From Fasciola hepatica (taxonomy: Eukaryota; Platyhelminthes; Trematoda; Plagiorchiida; Fasciolidae): 64,000 bases of DNA. Position numbers and translations under genes: made by a program. Shown piece after piece: positions 50,385 through 63,429 of the stretch (position 1 is the stretch's first letter; the number at the start of each line of letters is the position of its first letter). The stretch covers positions 5,592,501-5,656,500 of the forward strand of contig CANUEZ040000193.1 in the NCBI GenBank assembly GCA_948099385.1, in the 5' to 3' direction. The notes beneath the pieces were generated by a model that saw only the letters and a program-made list of their open reading frames with translations, had not been told where the DNA came from and made no database searches.

Positions 50385-50929
50385 ATGCAAAATCTAGCTC
50401 CGGCGCAGACTCGAATGCAGCGACAACAGGTTTTCGTTCCGACTAAACTCGGAACTTGTTCGCATGTATTGTTTTGTATTGATTTGGTTCGTAAACCATT
50501 ACAACAGCCTTACGAAGGTCCATTTTGCGTGATTTCTTGTCACGATAAGACCTTTACGGTTGACCGAAACGGTCGCGTCGGTACGGTTAGCATCGATCGT
50601 CTCAATGCTGCATGTCACCCGCTGACATAAGATTCGATGGTAACCCTGCGCTGCCTGTTGAGGACACTTCCGTGTCACGTCAAGGTCTTCAGCGAGCGTT
50701 GCCTGCAACGATGCTGAATGAGGCTATCGTCTCACGTTCAAGACAGCAGTCCGTTGGCCCTCTTCCCACCTCGAATGAGAATACTGTCTCACGTTCAAGT
50801 CAACGGCGCACGCCTACGAACCCGTCCATGAAGGAGGCTTACGTATCACGTTCCGGGAGTAAGATCGTCCACCCAGCATATTTTCGCGGCTGGGTCAAAC
50901 ACGATCTTTATCATTGCACTTCGCAGTGA
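50385..50929 (+). pseudogene. Ty3/Gypsy integrase C-terminus and polyprotein tail remnant (right-arm copy)
   Basis: The frame at 50,385-50,630 carries TCSHVLFCIDLVRKPLQQPY and VSIDRLNAA. The frame at 50,612-50,929 holds the VSRSR repeats and the VSRSGSKIVHPAYF tail. Compared with the left copy it has an Arg/Gln change, a Lys/Thr change (FKVDRNG versus FTVDRNG), a Ser/Ala change and a Pro/Ser change. It lacks the upstream 70 or so residues because of the 209-bp deletion and has the same frame change between the two parts. It is non-functional. Confidence 0.75.
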
Positions 50930-51720
50930 TAACTTTCGTGTTTATCGTTTCGGCACGATTTAACATACCTCATTAATTACTACTGTAATCTAGTTAAGTC
51001 CACTGCGACTAATACGCCAGTTTTTCGTTTCTTCCCGTTTCATGGAACCACGTCATATGGTACGCTTCGCTGGTCCCACGAAGTCTGGAGAATTTTGACA
51101 CCACAGTTTGCATTCTGGATGTGCCTTATAATTGTCGTTCCTTGCCACTGACGAACCTACCGATTTGGCTTCCGGATATCATACTGGTTAACGGTTACCC
51201 GACGCTGGACGTTATTGGTGTGGCATAACTGGATGACGATTCATGCAACCCATGTCATTAGTAGCGAATCTGGTTTTCGCTCGACCATCATTCTACGGTT
51301 CCTGCATACCACGGATTCTGCACGTCGGCATCCCACAGCACAGCTACATTCATGTATTTGACATTTTTCGAAAGCTTTCCACGCTTTCTGGCGGGGGTTG
51401 CTGCAGTGACCTCAATCGTTCTGAGAAACTGACCGTTTTCTGGACGTCATTTTCGATTTATTTTCTCTACGATTTTTCCTGACGTTTGACGTTGACCTCA
51501 TTCTGTCGTTCGATTGCGTACGTTTCACTGAACTGACTTTTCCGAGGTTTCCGTCGACCTCCTTCTGAATCACTTTCACTTTCGGTCTTTCGCCGATTGT
51601 ACGCACTCGTGGTTCGCTTTTTACACGGCCGTTGAGTTCATACTCTTTCGGTGTATCTCTTGTATCGGTACTGTCTCGGTGCCGCGATATATAGAATACA
51701 CTCTGCATTTGTAAAGCGAC

Positions 51721-51990
51721 TTGTGTCCTCTCCATTCGTCCGATAGAGGGGATAACGTTGATATTTCGTTGCCAGACTGCATAGAAGACACGTTCACTAG
51801 CCAACATCGAACGTCTCCTTTAGTCTCCTTTGACAAGGCTGAGGCTGCTGTTTTAGACTGGATACCGGTTAATAGTCGTCCATGTGCTTTAAGATTTCAA
51901 GGACCGGTTGGCCCGTTCCCTAGTTTCCTTGTTCACGGATTATATTCACACATACCAGCAAGGAATTCTCTGCGAACGGGAAGATATTGA
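51721..51990 (+). pseudogene. Non-LTR retrotransposon endonuclease remnant (right-arm copy)
   Basis: This is the mirror of 26,610-26,879, carrying KAEAAVLDWIPVNSR. It is followed 37 bp later by the long AT array. The recognisable domain piece is only 30-40 residues. Confidence 0.6.
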
Positions 51991-52024
51991 TCTGCTAATA
52001 ATACCTGTGGCGATCGAAATAAGC

Positions 52025-52144
<120 letters not shown>

Positions 52145-52429
52145 TTTACACAATGTACACAGGATCATTTCGCTGCATCTTCTCAAAATACATACTACAG
52201 TCACAGCAGTCGTTCACTTAGTCGAACAAAACGAACATTAGGAGACCGAATTGCGACCACAAACGAAAGTTTGTTATCAAGCAGAGCTATGGAGATGATC
52301 CATTCACGCTGCTTACCTAGCTCGGTGTTTAGATTGCGAATAGCTAATGCTTCTTTTTAATCTAGCAATCGTCGGTTGTTGTTCGGGTATATGACCTCAA
52401 ATGCACCGTATTGAATGACCAATGATTCT

Positions 52430-52441
52430 CCCCCCCCCCCC
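52430..52441 (+). repeat. Poly-C tract (12 C)
   Basis: Twelve C residues mirror the ten-G run at 26,197-26,206 in the left arm. Confidence 0.85.
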
Positions 52442-52449
52442 AAAGGTGT

Positions 52450-55400
52450 TGCGTGATCCATGGTCCGGGGCGTTTTCATCACTGGGGGTAACATCACAGT
52501 ATTGAAGTTGTTACTCATTGCTTTCTGCAACCACACCGGTATATGTCCGGCTATTTTATGACGTAGCTGCCTCTGTGTTCTCCCTCCAAAGAAAACTGAG
52601 ATTCTATGCTTGAAACGATGATTACGATTCGATTTAGCGCAGGGGGCAGTAGCTCTTTAGTCGGCGGTGTAGGTACTCCAGAAGTCCGAAAGCAAATATC
52701 CGATCGGCCGCTTGCCAGGTGCACCTAACAGCGTAGTTTAGGCACTTACTAATCAGCTGACTAGTGGCATCACTCTCGCGCTGAATTCTAAGGAAAAAAC
52801 ACGACAAGGTGGTCTTTATATTGGACCATGGATATTTGAGTGATTCTATTGTGCATTTTAAAATGTAAATGTGATTACGCGGCAATGAATTATTCGTTGC
52901 ATTATTCAATAATCGGAGTGGTGCTAGGATTTATAAGATTGTTACCATAGAGGTTACCGATTTGTGGCGTTGAACATATCGTACAGTCAAATTTATTCGA
53001 ACATATTCTACGAAAATCGATTGAAACATATTCGGAAATTATAGTTTGAATGAAATTATGAAGTACTTATTTATTTAATAAATCCTGAATGATCCAGATG
53101 AACCCCAGAAATTCTCCTTACCTCTGTGAACTTTTCCTAGGTCTTTATCGACTATAAATTATTGGCGTGACAAAACCTCTATTTCCATCTCTATGCAACC
53201 ATATACCCTACGTTTTTGTACCAATGGAATTATTCCCAATATTGCTAACTTGCTTCACCAAAAATGTACAAATAAAAAAGCTTTCACCTGTTACGAGTGC
53301 GTATGAGTATGACTTTTCCATGACTTTGGGATCAAGAAGAAACGAAGCTGACTCTAACATCAAAAAGTAGTACGTATGGTCACCAAGTCCCTCCTTTTTA
53401 TCACTGTGGACCACTAAAAAGCGATAAAAGGTACTGCCATCAGGAATATCGACTTGCAGGTTTCAAGATGGAAAAAGACCAGCAGTTTTGTCCAGTAACA
53501 TCAAGGGCTAAAATGATTATCTGGTTTTATAAATTTCGTTGATATTGGCCTTCCTTGAATATCTGATGATTAGATTTCACCTGATTTCTGATACCGATCT
53601 GGTAGATATGCCTGCAGTACGTTTGTTCTGCTAAATCGTGAGCAACGTAGGGGACAAACCATTATTTCCACCTTGAGGCCACCGCAACATGGGCTTAGTG
53701 ACTGGCTGTTGGCTGACGTATTTTCGAACCAGAACGCTAGTAATTCGACCAAACGCCTCAGAAATGAATAGTGAACATATAAAGCCTTAGTTTTCACAGG
53801 GTCAGCCATTTAACGTTCTTTTGTATCGTTGATATTATGAATACTAACTTGGCAAACACTTGAATGCAATGCAAATTGTCTTACCGAGTTAGTGGCCGTA
53901 AATGTACTGCGCAACGATTGCAGTTGGTAAATGACCCCTGAATATTACCAAAAATGTATGTTGATGTAGGCCTCAAAGTGCATCTGAATAGCATGTAAAC
54001 ATCATACTCAAGTTGATAGTCATTGAATGGCGGTCGAGGTGAGCACTTGCCACTCAAGGCATATCTAAATATGACATACCAAACAACAAAGTATGGCTAT
54101 TCGGAAACGTGTCATGCAAGTTGTCAATCAAACCTCCAATCATTCTTTTGTTAGAATTCTGCCATTCACTTTTACATTTAAAGTTGCGAATTACTTCAGC
54201 TGCGGCTTTTTCCTCATGATGGATTAATGGCGATTTAGGATGGTTAAATGAAACCTGGAAAACACCGGTGGGTCAAACTAACTCCGGCCTTACCATGCGA
54301 CAAACAATCCAACAAGCAGCATATCCCATAAAATGTAATGCACCTCAGATTATCAAATGAGTAAAATGGAGTCAAGAACAGGATTTTCAAAAAGGTGAAG
54401 AAAAGATTCCATGAGATAAGCAATCCTTTTCGCAAATCGGATACGATGACCGGGAAGCATTACGGCATGTGCGGAGATAATTCCGACCCGTACTTTGATA
54501 CACACAATATCGTTTGAAGAAGTGATCAGTGGGTGACGCAATCAATGGTGCCTACCGTGTTTTTGAGCGACAAAATGCAGACTGAATACTGCCACATGTA
54601 CCGGCATCAGACAACATTATTTGCATAAAAAATATCTTAGCAGCTGACGGTATTGTAGACAACAAGGAGTGCATATAACCGCATGCTTGCAAATCTTTAA
54701 CTGTTTAGTTCCTAGTTGAATTGCAGGCAGCCGAACGGTTATATTCTTGTTAATTTCAATCGTTCACCATACAAGATTATTGGCTGCAGAACCATAATGC
54801 CCGCAGTGGTTTACATAAATTGGACAGCACCGCCGAAATATAAACATCTTACAAACCTATGAGGTAAATGGCCGCTATTCTTCCAGTGATTGTTGTGTAT
54901 ATGTGCAGAACGAATTCTATTTATTGGACGCGCTTTTGTCATTGTCCACACATCAGGCTGTCTGTGGCATTTGTTTTATAACGAACAAGAATGGTAAGAA
55001 ATGTTTAGTGAATACGGAAACGGTGATGGTTGCACCAATAATTGCATCGGTACTAACAATTTGTATCTAGCAATCTCGATTTTTATCCAGTTCTGGCTGG
55101 AATTTTCGCAAAAACGATCTCATCTAAGTGATAAGTATTTTGCTAACTAGCCAGCCCCCCGGGATCAGAAAGGTAAATTCCAGAATACAATAATGTGAAT
55201 TGAATAAATAAATAAGTTTCATTGTTAACCGTACGATAGTGACTGGCAAAAAGTGCTGCAACTGCATGCGAAAAGGTGGATTCTTGTACTGACCTCAGTC
55301 AACACAGGACAAGCGTAATATATAATTGATTGGTATGTGATTGATATCAGAAAACCCATTCAATTCACCTACCGGGTTCAAGCTAATCGATCAATGCTAG

Positions 55401-56750
55401 CAGAACCTTACTCACGGCAGAAGTATTTGCTTATCACCTTCTAATATCTAAACAACCTCCACGAAAGCAAAACCCTCATACATGGATCGCGGACCAGATC
55501 TCAAAACCAAGCAACACGAAATGGGTTTAACTCTCACCGCATCACACACCGGACACCATTCCACTCAAACTCTTTTATGCTACAGAGATAGAGGAATGCA
55601 GCTAACCCGGACTATTAAAGGCCCACAACCATATGAAGGAACGAGCAGGTTTAGGACCAATTGATAGAAACTATACGTTCATAAGTGTACTATGGGAATA
55701 CATGCAAAATAATTCCCATTAGATTTCAGTGTTTTTGAATATTCTAACAGGTCATTGATTCTCAATCATTCGCCAGCTTGATGGGAAATATATTGACTGG
55801 TGTTTGAAATAATACTACGGTCCACTAAGTGAAATCAAGTTCTATCCACATTATTGTTTTATAATCTATAAATTCTGACGTGTGATTTGATGAAACTGAT
55901 CTAGGACTATATTCCAGTAGGTGATGTTTCAAACGTATCATAAGCACCCATTACCTGCAAGTTATCTTGCTGTTCAGTTTGGTAGAAAACATCCCTAATT
56001 CTCTTTCCGTGATTACAGCTTGTATCATATTTAGTGAGTGATATAATACGATTAATTATACAATGTCAACTTTGTTCAAAACATGACCGGGCGATATTTA
56101 AAGAAATCTACCATACCACGCTACAGAAGAGTCTACCGAGAGGGTGGAAAAGAAAATGTATCTCCCATCAGAACGAGGGGCCAAAATGGTGATAACGATC
56201 ACAAAGGTATATTGAAGCTGCAAGGAGGGAGGCTTTTGGTCGAGATGATGGACCGGAAGTAGGAGACCATGGTCACCGATGATGTAATGGAATAACATTT
56301 TCCCAACTGAAACAAATTCTACCAGCGTAATATCTTTTTTGGGAGCGAATGTGCTACATCAGCACGACCCTAATCTCTTTGTTATCAACGAGGTCAATCG
56401 GCCGTCAAGAATATATGATGGCATGTATTTCGTTTTACTGGAAATAATTTGTTATATGATGCACGATCACCGTTGTCCACTAGGTTTCGACTTGATGACC
56501 AAGGACGTACACACGAACATGGCCTGCCTTCTCCCATCAGCCCCTAGTTGAACTTTGACCTTATCGAATGTGCTCACCTCATCACTAGTAATCCATCATC
56601 TACGTTTTCACATTGCCTGACCCGTGGCCTACTCCACAGTGTGCCACTGACACAAGTCAGCTGGGACTTTTTGCATAACCAATACATGACCTGTTCTTGC
56701 CAAGAAGATGCGCGACGTTTCGCCTAAAGCACTGAAGTTGTTCTGCCTGA
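52450..56750. other. Right arm, no assignable gene
   Basis: Mirror of 21.9-26.19 kb, with the same short open frames on the opposite strand and very few differences. No motif is recognised. Confidence 0.45.
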
Positions 56751-56751
56751 A

Positions 56752-57374
56752 GTGACCAAATCTGGAATGCTTCTTGCATGGCTTCTGGAGCAACAAAAGA
56801 AAGGTGTAAAATGCCTCAGTTTAACGGAGCTATCAAAGCTAGATGGTTTTGACAGATTCGGTCATCAAGCGCACATGAGAAACTGGGGCTATTGGCCTAT
56901 GCACCAGCGCAAACGGTTTCCGTCCCGGATGTCCCTGAGAAATCGGAATCATAGCCAAATTGGTTCAGCTGTTCCGCTAATAGCAACTACTACTATCGGT
57001 AGCAAATCTCAATTCAGCAAAGCGGATCGATGGCCCAATCAGTTAGTGACAAACCCGAACCCACTCATCCGGCCACCCTGGAACAGTTACTCACACGGAG
57101 CCGAGGATACAGGATTTTCTTCCTGATGAGCAAACCGACAACTCAGGCAACAATAGATTGGGAACCTTTGGGACGGCAATGGACAAACGATGCTTTTGTA
57201 TTCCAAAATATATCCTTATCTATAAGGGCCTTTTGGCCAGTCGACGAACACACACAAGCGCGAGTGGAGAACAAGCGGATTAAAGTCGCTATCAGAAAGA
57301 GTAAGATCAGAGGGAAATGGCTAAGTCCAGCCATTCACACGGAAGAGAGAGACGCGCAAAGGAGGGTTACATAA
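56752..57374 (+). CDS. Overlapping open-frame pair, unrecognised (right-arm copy)
   Basis: Mirror of 21,264-21,886: frames at 56,752-57,126 and 57,030-57,374. The first is identical to its left copy and the second has one Lys/Arg change. The candidate signal-peptide frame (57,143-57,334) lies antisense to the second. No family is recognised. Confidence 0.2.
57143..57334 (-). CDS. Candidate small signal-peptide ORF (right-arm copy)
   Basis: Mirror of 21,304-21,495 with one Met to Ile change three residues from the end. The hydrophobic N-terminus is unchanged. Same caveats as the left copy. Confidence 0.15.
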   Translation of the reverse strand: MAGLSHFPLILLFLIATLIRLFSTRACVCSSTGQKALIDKDIFWNTKASFVHCRPKGSQSIVA

Positions 57375-57499
57375 ACGATAAACTCGAGCAGGTAAAAACA
57401 ACAGTTAGACTCAGGAGAATTGGGGTCCATCGACCCTTGTCACATAGACAAGATTAGAAAGAGCTGTGTGAACAACATAACTGAACAACAATGACGACA

Positions 57500-59160
57500 C
57501 TGTTCAGGAGGCCAAGGATATGATCGACATGGAATTTATTACTTAAAATGCATGAAAAGAAACAAATTGTTTGGTCACTACAAGATACATTTAGGAATGA
57601 AAAAGTGGGACCTGGATTGAACCAATTTACCGCAGATCCCCTTTACGATGAGCCGAAATTCACTGTCCCATTTCAATAAATCTTTACACCGAGTATAACA
57701 AACGATCAGGTGGTGGGGCCTGGTTTTACCTGAGCGAGAGAATATCACCCAACAGAACGAAAACCAGCCAACCAGCGGCCTAGAATCGTTTCCACATATT
57801 GAAAATATTCAACCAATGAACAGTCAAGAGTTGGCTATTCGACCGAAAAGAAACTTCCCCAGTCGGTGTGGTATCCGGAAGAACCAGCCAGAATACCGGT
57901 TTATGGTAAGAGTTGTGGAGCAATAGGCTTCGTATTATGGTTGGGCATGGTGTTACCTACCATTCGATATAAACCGCCTCTTTTTGTATAATGAACAAGA
58001 TGGTTCGAATGTATAAAATCTTCCTCCTAGAGCTGTCTAGAAGGATCAGAACAGCTTTTGTGCAGCTTGTTGTTCTAACACTTCAATGATATTTCTGGCT
58101 GTCCTTCTGCATATCTACACTTGCCCATGTGGGTTTACCACCCATTCATATTTTTATTCGATCTCACTCAGACAGCAATCCATAAGTGCAGTACCTGGAG
58201 CGATATGTTATCTAACTAAAATAATGCATTCCCCACACCGTGCCCTTTCTCTTTGCATATATTTTTAATATCCTTATGTGTAATCGCAATCTGAATTTTG
58301 ACTCAATAACTTCAGCACATATTTGAAGGATGCACTTATCTAGGTTTTTACCGAAGTAGTACAGGGTCACATATCAATTTCAGGAATTCATAAAAACTAA
58401 GAGAACAAACGATGATTTACGTAAGTGATTATATTTCACTAGCGCAGCTTTGCCGGAAACGATCTTAGGTTGTTGATATTTTGGTTTTTGTGGGCAACTT
58501 TTTTGAAAATCGGTTTACAATCAAATGATGAGGGCCCTGAAGCTTTTAATTTTCAACCGAAATAGGTTTTACCCCTCTGTTTCTAATATCAACATTGATT
58601 GATTCTTTGAGGGCTTTAGACCGATTGAGTGAATGTACGGTTGTGTTCCGAGGAATTTGTCCATGGTGCGGTTACATGTTTAGATGAATTGATTATTTCC
58701 ACATTTAGGCAGACAGTTACCCAGGTTACTATTCCCTTTTATTCTGACACGTTTTTCATTCAAATCATATGGCTTCTTTCACTAGAAAAATGAATGGTGT
58801 TACTCGCACAATTGAGGTCTGTTGCTTATTTACTCCCCAGGTGGCGTTTTGATTCCTCTCAAAAAGTTGTCTCAAAAACGGATGAGTTGTTGTATTGTCT
58901 GATATAGCGAGGAGAAAATGAACTTGTCTGAATTGTCTGATTCGAAATATCCCCCGTTTTGTACAGCCCTCCTGCCAAAGTCGCTGAAATGCAAACAATT
59001 GGTAAATTTCATACAAATACGTATAAAAATGGTACAATAAATTTTCGATTAGGAACAAACGACTCTGCTGGAACGTTTGATGGGTTGCTCATCAAAGCAT
59101 GTAAATCCAAACGGAATTCTCCGCCAAACCATAAATTTGCTAGGGTTCCATCCACACAAG
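57500..59160 (-). repeat. R3: inverted third copy of the R unit
   Basis: This outer part of the right arm corresponds to 19,481-21,140 of R1 and, less closely, to the end of R2. Most of it follows R1, but 58,539-58,632 follows R2. Divergence from R1 appears higher here than nearer the palindrome centre. Confidence 0.85.
58539..58632 (-). other. Mosaic tract matching R2 instead of R1
   Basis: Reading the minus strand, this tract shares with R2 (about 40,247-40,345) the strings CACTCAATCGGTCTAAAGCC, ATATTAGAAACAGAGGGGT and AAATTAAAAGCTTCAGGG. R1 (about 20,010-20,097) has about 20 differences. Only about two sites differ from R2. On both sides the sequence reverts to R1-like. This is the pattern expected from gene conversion between repeat copies. 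Confidence 0.8.
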
Positions 59161-61540
59161 TCAATAAAAATCCAACTATGCAGCCCCTTTTTGTGGACGC
59201 AAAATAGTTTCAAGTACTCCAAACCCAACATAATAAATGGACGTGAAAAAGCCAGAGCCTCGTTTTATATAAATGATTCCATAAAGTCAAAATGTGTAAG
59301 ACCGGTAAATAGACATTTTGGCCAAATCTTCACTGGGTTATTCATGTGGTGCTAGGGTGAATTTTTATATCAGACTAGATAGTAAGTTTCAAGTAATGCA
59401 AACATTTTTCCTACAATTATATGTTATTCGTTTCAAATGAATTTAAGCATATGCACAGAATCAGCACACAGAAATAATTAGAAACCCATCTTGATTCATA
59501 TGAAAATCTATCATGTCGTCGAAATCACCGTGCTTGTTTATATTGACAACATCAATAACTCGAAGAAGATAATGAAAGTTTCAACGAATACAGCTTTAGC
59601 TTCACCGAGGTTAAGGAGGCCGACAATATTTGACATTATAGGGAATGCTCACACTGTACAACAAATACAATCTGATTTGCCATCTAGGTTTGAGTAAATC
59701 TCACGTGTGGAAAACGGCCGAAATGACTTATAATTGTGTTTGTATTACGTATTAATATCAGAGAGTGAAACAAATTCCTGAAGCATTTGTATGGAATCAT
59801 TCTAGGTGGAAGGTCCCGGAATGCAGACATAATGCATGAATGGGAGCGACAAATTACGTCTGTGTGTAGGGGATGCGTATGACCCTGACATTTCTTGTTG
59901 GTTAGAGATTTTACAAGACGTATTATGCTGACCAAGGAGTAGGGTCGAAAGTGCACCGATCATAGATGAAGTATGACTTGTAATTACAAGGCCACGGAGT
60001 ACTGTGCTAAGGTGCAGGTTCCGAAATACGAGAACAATTTCAGGGAAAGTGAAACATGATGTGAAGAACACATTGGAAGTTGAATTTGAAATTCAGTTGC
60101 TGAAATGACCAAAACTGTCTGAGAAGACAGACACATCAATTTTCCACCACAGAAGTAACGGAAACATAAACTATTGGAATAACTTAGCGAAAATTCATGA
60201 ACTAACTTTCAAGGTGCATGGAGACATAAGTTTTCAAACCCTCTCGGCTTGGAAGATTTTGTAAACGAGATAGATTTTCAAGAAGTAGGCCGGAAATTTC
60301 CTGACAAGAACAATATTGTCAGCTTATTTGAGAGCCTCCAGTAGGGAAAATATACGAAGGTTGCCGATTCCAGTGGAATATAGTAGAGGAAGGACACAGA
60401 ACCATGGAATAATCCATAATTGTTTGAATTGATCTCAGGAAACTAGTATCCTTTCCTAGATTTCTGCACTGCGTGGTGAAAAATCTAGTGAAAGCGACTG
60501 ATCGACTCGACAATAAACAGTATGAACATAACATGCACTCCCTTCCCACTGTCCCTGTTTTATTATGAGTGTTTCGTGCCTCTGCTTTACGGAAGGAACC
60601 AATACCGTGGATGTTTTACTTGCAGTTTGGCATGAATGACCTTCAGCCCTTTTCAACATGGAAGTTTGCGTCAACTTTCTCCCTTGATTTGCAAGCAATT
60701 GAAAATAAAGTTATTGCTTTGGGCGATACTAATCCACGGAAGGTCATGTTTGGGGTTTACATTGTATTTCTTCAATCAGAGAACTGTACTTGGATGTAGT
60801 CTAGTCCCTTCTGGGGCTGTCATTTGCATGACCTACCGACAGCTCTGTTTTCGTTATGGATAGATAGCCGCCTAATTATTGGTCAAGGTCCTTGGAAAGC
60901 TTCAGGATTTTCAATAAATAGGAAGCTGTCTGTGTGTTGAATCAGAGGCTGAAGAATGTTCATGAAGTACACAACGGACAGATTGGACGCGTGTGTAATA
61001 GGACGGGATAATGTGGTGTTTTTGAGGAATCTTTACTATCAACTGTGGACCTCTTGGGTGTGCAGGCAAACTGACAATGACTGAAGGTGTGTTTAAAGAC
61101 AACAAGAAATGAGTTTCTCACTGCTGATAGTTCTTCTAGTGAAAGACTGCTAAATGAGCGCGTTTTCTTGTGTTAGTTGCGTCGAACAGTTTACCAAAGG
61201 GTTCACTCGACAAAGCTGACATGGGTTGCGCAAGCTAGAATTCTACTGTACCCAAGAATTACAGTGGAAAGCCCATCCGAGCTAGAGTAAGAATGAGAAT
61301 ATCAGGGCTCGAGAATAATTAGAAAAATGTCAGATAGAGAATAGTTTTCGTAGTCTTCAATGGGTGAATATGAAAGAGGACGGTCACAAGAAGCAAGTAT
61401 TATTGTAGAATTGGGTTGATCCCCAAAATCATCATCCGTGCACAATTTAGTTTTTCTGACTACCCCGAAGCTTTGTGACGTGCTTTAGGAATTTGCAATT
61501 CTTAGATTTGGAAGATTTTGCAACGAACGACATATTCTAG
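59161..61540. other. Right unique flank, no assignable gene
   Basis: Beyond the palindrome edge the sequence no longer matches the left flank. It contains short open frames on both strands (for example 59,684-59,956 minus and 60,456-60,698 minus) without recognisable motifs. A chimeric frame at 59,077-59,355 spans the arm boundary. Confidence 0.5.
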
Positions 61541-61544
61541 CGCT

Positions 61545-61938
61545 TTATCTGTCTTGATTGGTGCAAGTTTGGTTTGATTTGGTTTGACTTTTCATTTCTT
61601 TCTTCCATGTCATGGACTGGACATCCTTACTCATTTTCCAACAGGCACTCGCCTCCTCGAATATGGCGTGCTGAGGAATCACGTCAGGGGACGTGCGTCC
61701 ATATACCAGTAATATTATCATACTCCTCACCCGTAGTGGCCATGTCTCCTAACCACAGAGAAGTAGGGGCTTGACTGCTGCAGCGTATACCCGACTCTTG
61801 ATTGATGACCAGATTTCGTATCAAATCCACAGATGACTCAGATTGGCAAATGTCAAGCGAAATTTCTGCATACAGTGACACCTGAACAGATATCTGTTCT
61901 CCCAGTAAAATCCAGCTGCCCAGAAAACAACTTATCAA
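61545..61938 (-). repeat. Possible dispersed repeat resembling schistosome repetitive sequence
   Basis: The minus-strand readings WLGDMATTGEEYDNITGIW (61,684-61,938) and SACWKMSKDVQSMTWKK (61,545-61,730) remind me of phrases common in translated repeats of schistosome genomes. This is recall only and no second copy lies in the window. If right, it would point to the source organism. No domain or function is visible. Confidence 0.3.
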
Positions 61939-62689
61939 CCAAGTCTATGGTTCTCCAGATAGTGAAAGATTTAGTTTGGGACTAACCCAATCCTTCAACA
62001 GCATATTGAAAAAAATAGACGGAGACAACTCATCCGGTCAAGCAGTCTCATGTCATTTAGGGGACTATGTCAGGAAGAACCTCCTTTTCTGATAGAGGAC
62101 CGGTATCTACAACCACAGTTGGAGCAATGACGATTCTTAACAAGCCTGTCGGGGATAAAAGCCAATTAAACGGCCTCTGAAAATCCTTCTCCCAACATTC
62201 TAGACGACGCTACTGAGTTCGAATCAGTGAGCCGTGTGTCTCTTAGAACAGTTCAATAACGCCTGACTTTCTAGAACAGGTGTTTTCACTTAGACGGATA
62301 AGATTTCAGCTGCTGCCAATCGCTGTAGCTGCTGCTCATCGCTGCAGCTGTTTCCACCTCCACAATCCACTACTATTCACGGCCGTTTCTCAGGCTCACA
62401 ATCAATTGGCGGTAAAGGCACCTCTGTCTTCCGTCATATCTGGAATCCGGAGGAATCATTCTGCGAGCGTCTAATAGCTCAACTTAAGATGCAGATATCC
62501 ATCTCTTCTGTGGGTATCTGGTTGGTGGATCTTGGTCAGCCGTAAAAGCCTCAAATGAAACCCACTTGAGTTTTGCTTACTACCTAACCGGATAATGGGC
62601 GTGTACCACTCGGTGAACACTTGTGATATCTAATGGATTGTCAATGGCAAGATCAGGTTCAAAAACTGTATGGGGAATCACAAAACACA

Positions 62690-63000
62690 TTTCATTCAAA
62701 GTTATCTGCACGACCATTAGACTGTGGGTGACGAACAGCAGTGTGGTTCACTTTTCAACAAAGATCTTATAGCCAATTATCCAGGAGTTAAGCAGCTAAA
62801 TTGGTACCAATGTCAACAACTGGCACAAACAGAATTCCTCTTCGGTTGAATCTCTTCCTGAGGGTAGTCTGTGTGAAGTAAGCAGTAGGTGAAGTTGTTC
62901 AATATACCTTTGTCCAGTGGGAAAAGTCATCGGTGATCACAAGACTGTAGCATTTACCCCAGATGGATCCACAATAGTCTGTATATACCCGCTGCAACTC
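62690..63000 (-). pseudogene. Ty3/Gypsy integrase catalytic core remnant
   Basis: On the minus strand the reading includes VYTDYCGSIWGKCYSLVI, DDFSHW, TTSPTAYFTQ, VVDIGTNL and HPQSNGRADNF. These are the landmarks of a retroviral-type integrase core in Gypsy elements. The first catalytic Asp is at 62,977-62,979 and the second at 62,812-62,814, 55 residues later. The third acidic residue is at 62,704-62,706, 36 positions further, which gives D-D35-E spacing; it is Asp here where Glu is usual. Four in-frame stops (near 62,900, 62,789, 62,768 and 62,756) show it is dead. The N-terminal zinc-binding part and the C-terminal domain are not seen. Confidence 0.85.
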
Positions 63001-63004
63001 AAAC

Positions 63005-63389
63005 TAAAATGAATTATACTGCGCTTTAGTAAAATAAGATCGCCAGATATATCTAACCTTAATCCAGGAATATGCATTTCACCAGAAACCTGTTGTATAC
63101 CCAATGAATCGCGTGAAGGATGTAGGAGAACGACATCAACGCGAAATTCCCGAACATATTTCAAACCAAGAAGTAGAAGTCCAGGATCAGAAACCAAAAA
63201 CTTACATTCAATTAGGACCATACAAGAACCGACATGTGGGAGTTTGTATCCAGGAATCCCTGGAGTATTCACACTAGTAGGATTATTCTTATCGATGGGA
63301 TAAACGCAATTTATAGCATTAGGTGAAGTGATGGATTCTATACGCCCAGTGTCAACAATACAAGTGTGGTAACTACGCGCTTGAGTATG
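63005..63389 (-). pseudogene. Ty3/Gypsy protease and start of reverse transcriptase
   Basis: The minus-strand frame has HTCIVDTGRIESI with the aspartic-protease DTG at 63,345-63,353, followed by GSCMVLIECKFLVS, LLLLGLKYVREF and VDVVLLHPS. This matches the retropepsin fold order: active-site loop, strands, then the Ile/Leu-Leu-Gly second motif. Downstream, GDLILLKRSIIHFSL resembles the start of Gypsy RT, where Phe-Leu-Lys-Arg precedes the first RT motif. The sequence then switches at about 63,005 directly into the integrase core, so the RT palm, including the Asp-Asp motif, and RNase H have been deleted. The frame is open from about 63,389 to 62,937. Confidence 0.8.
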
Positions 63390-63429
63390 CTATTTCTGGT
63401 AATATGTGGAACGTCCTCTGACAAGAGGG

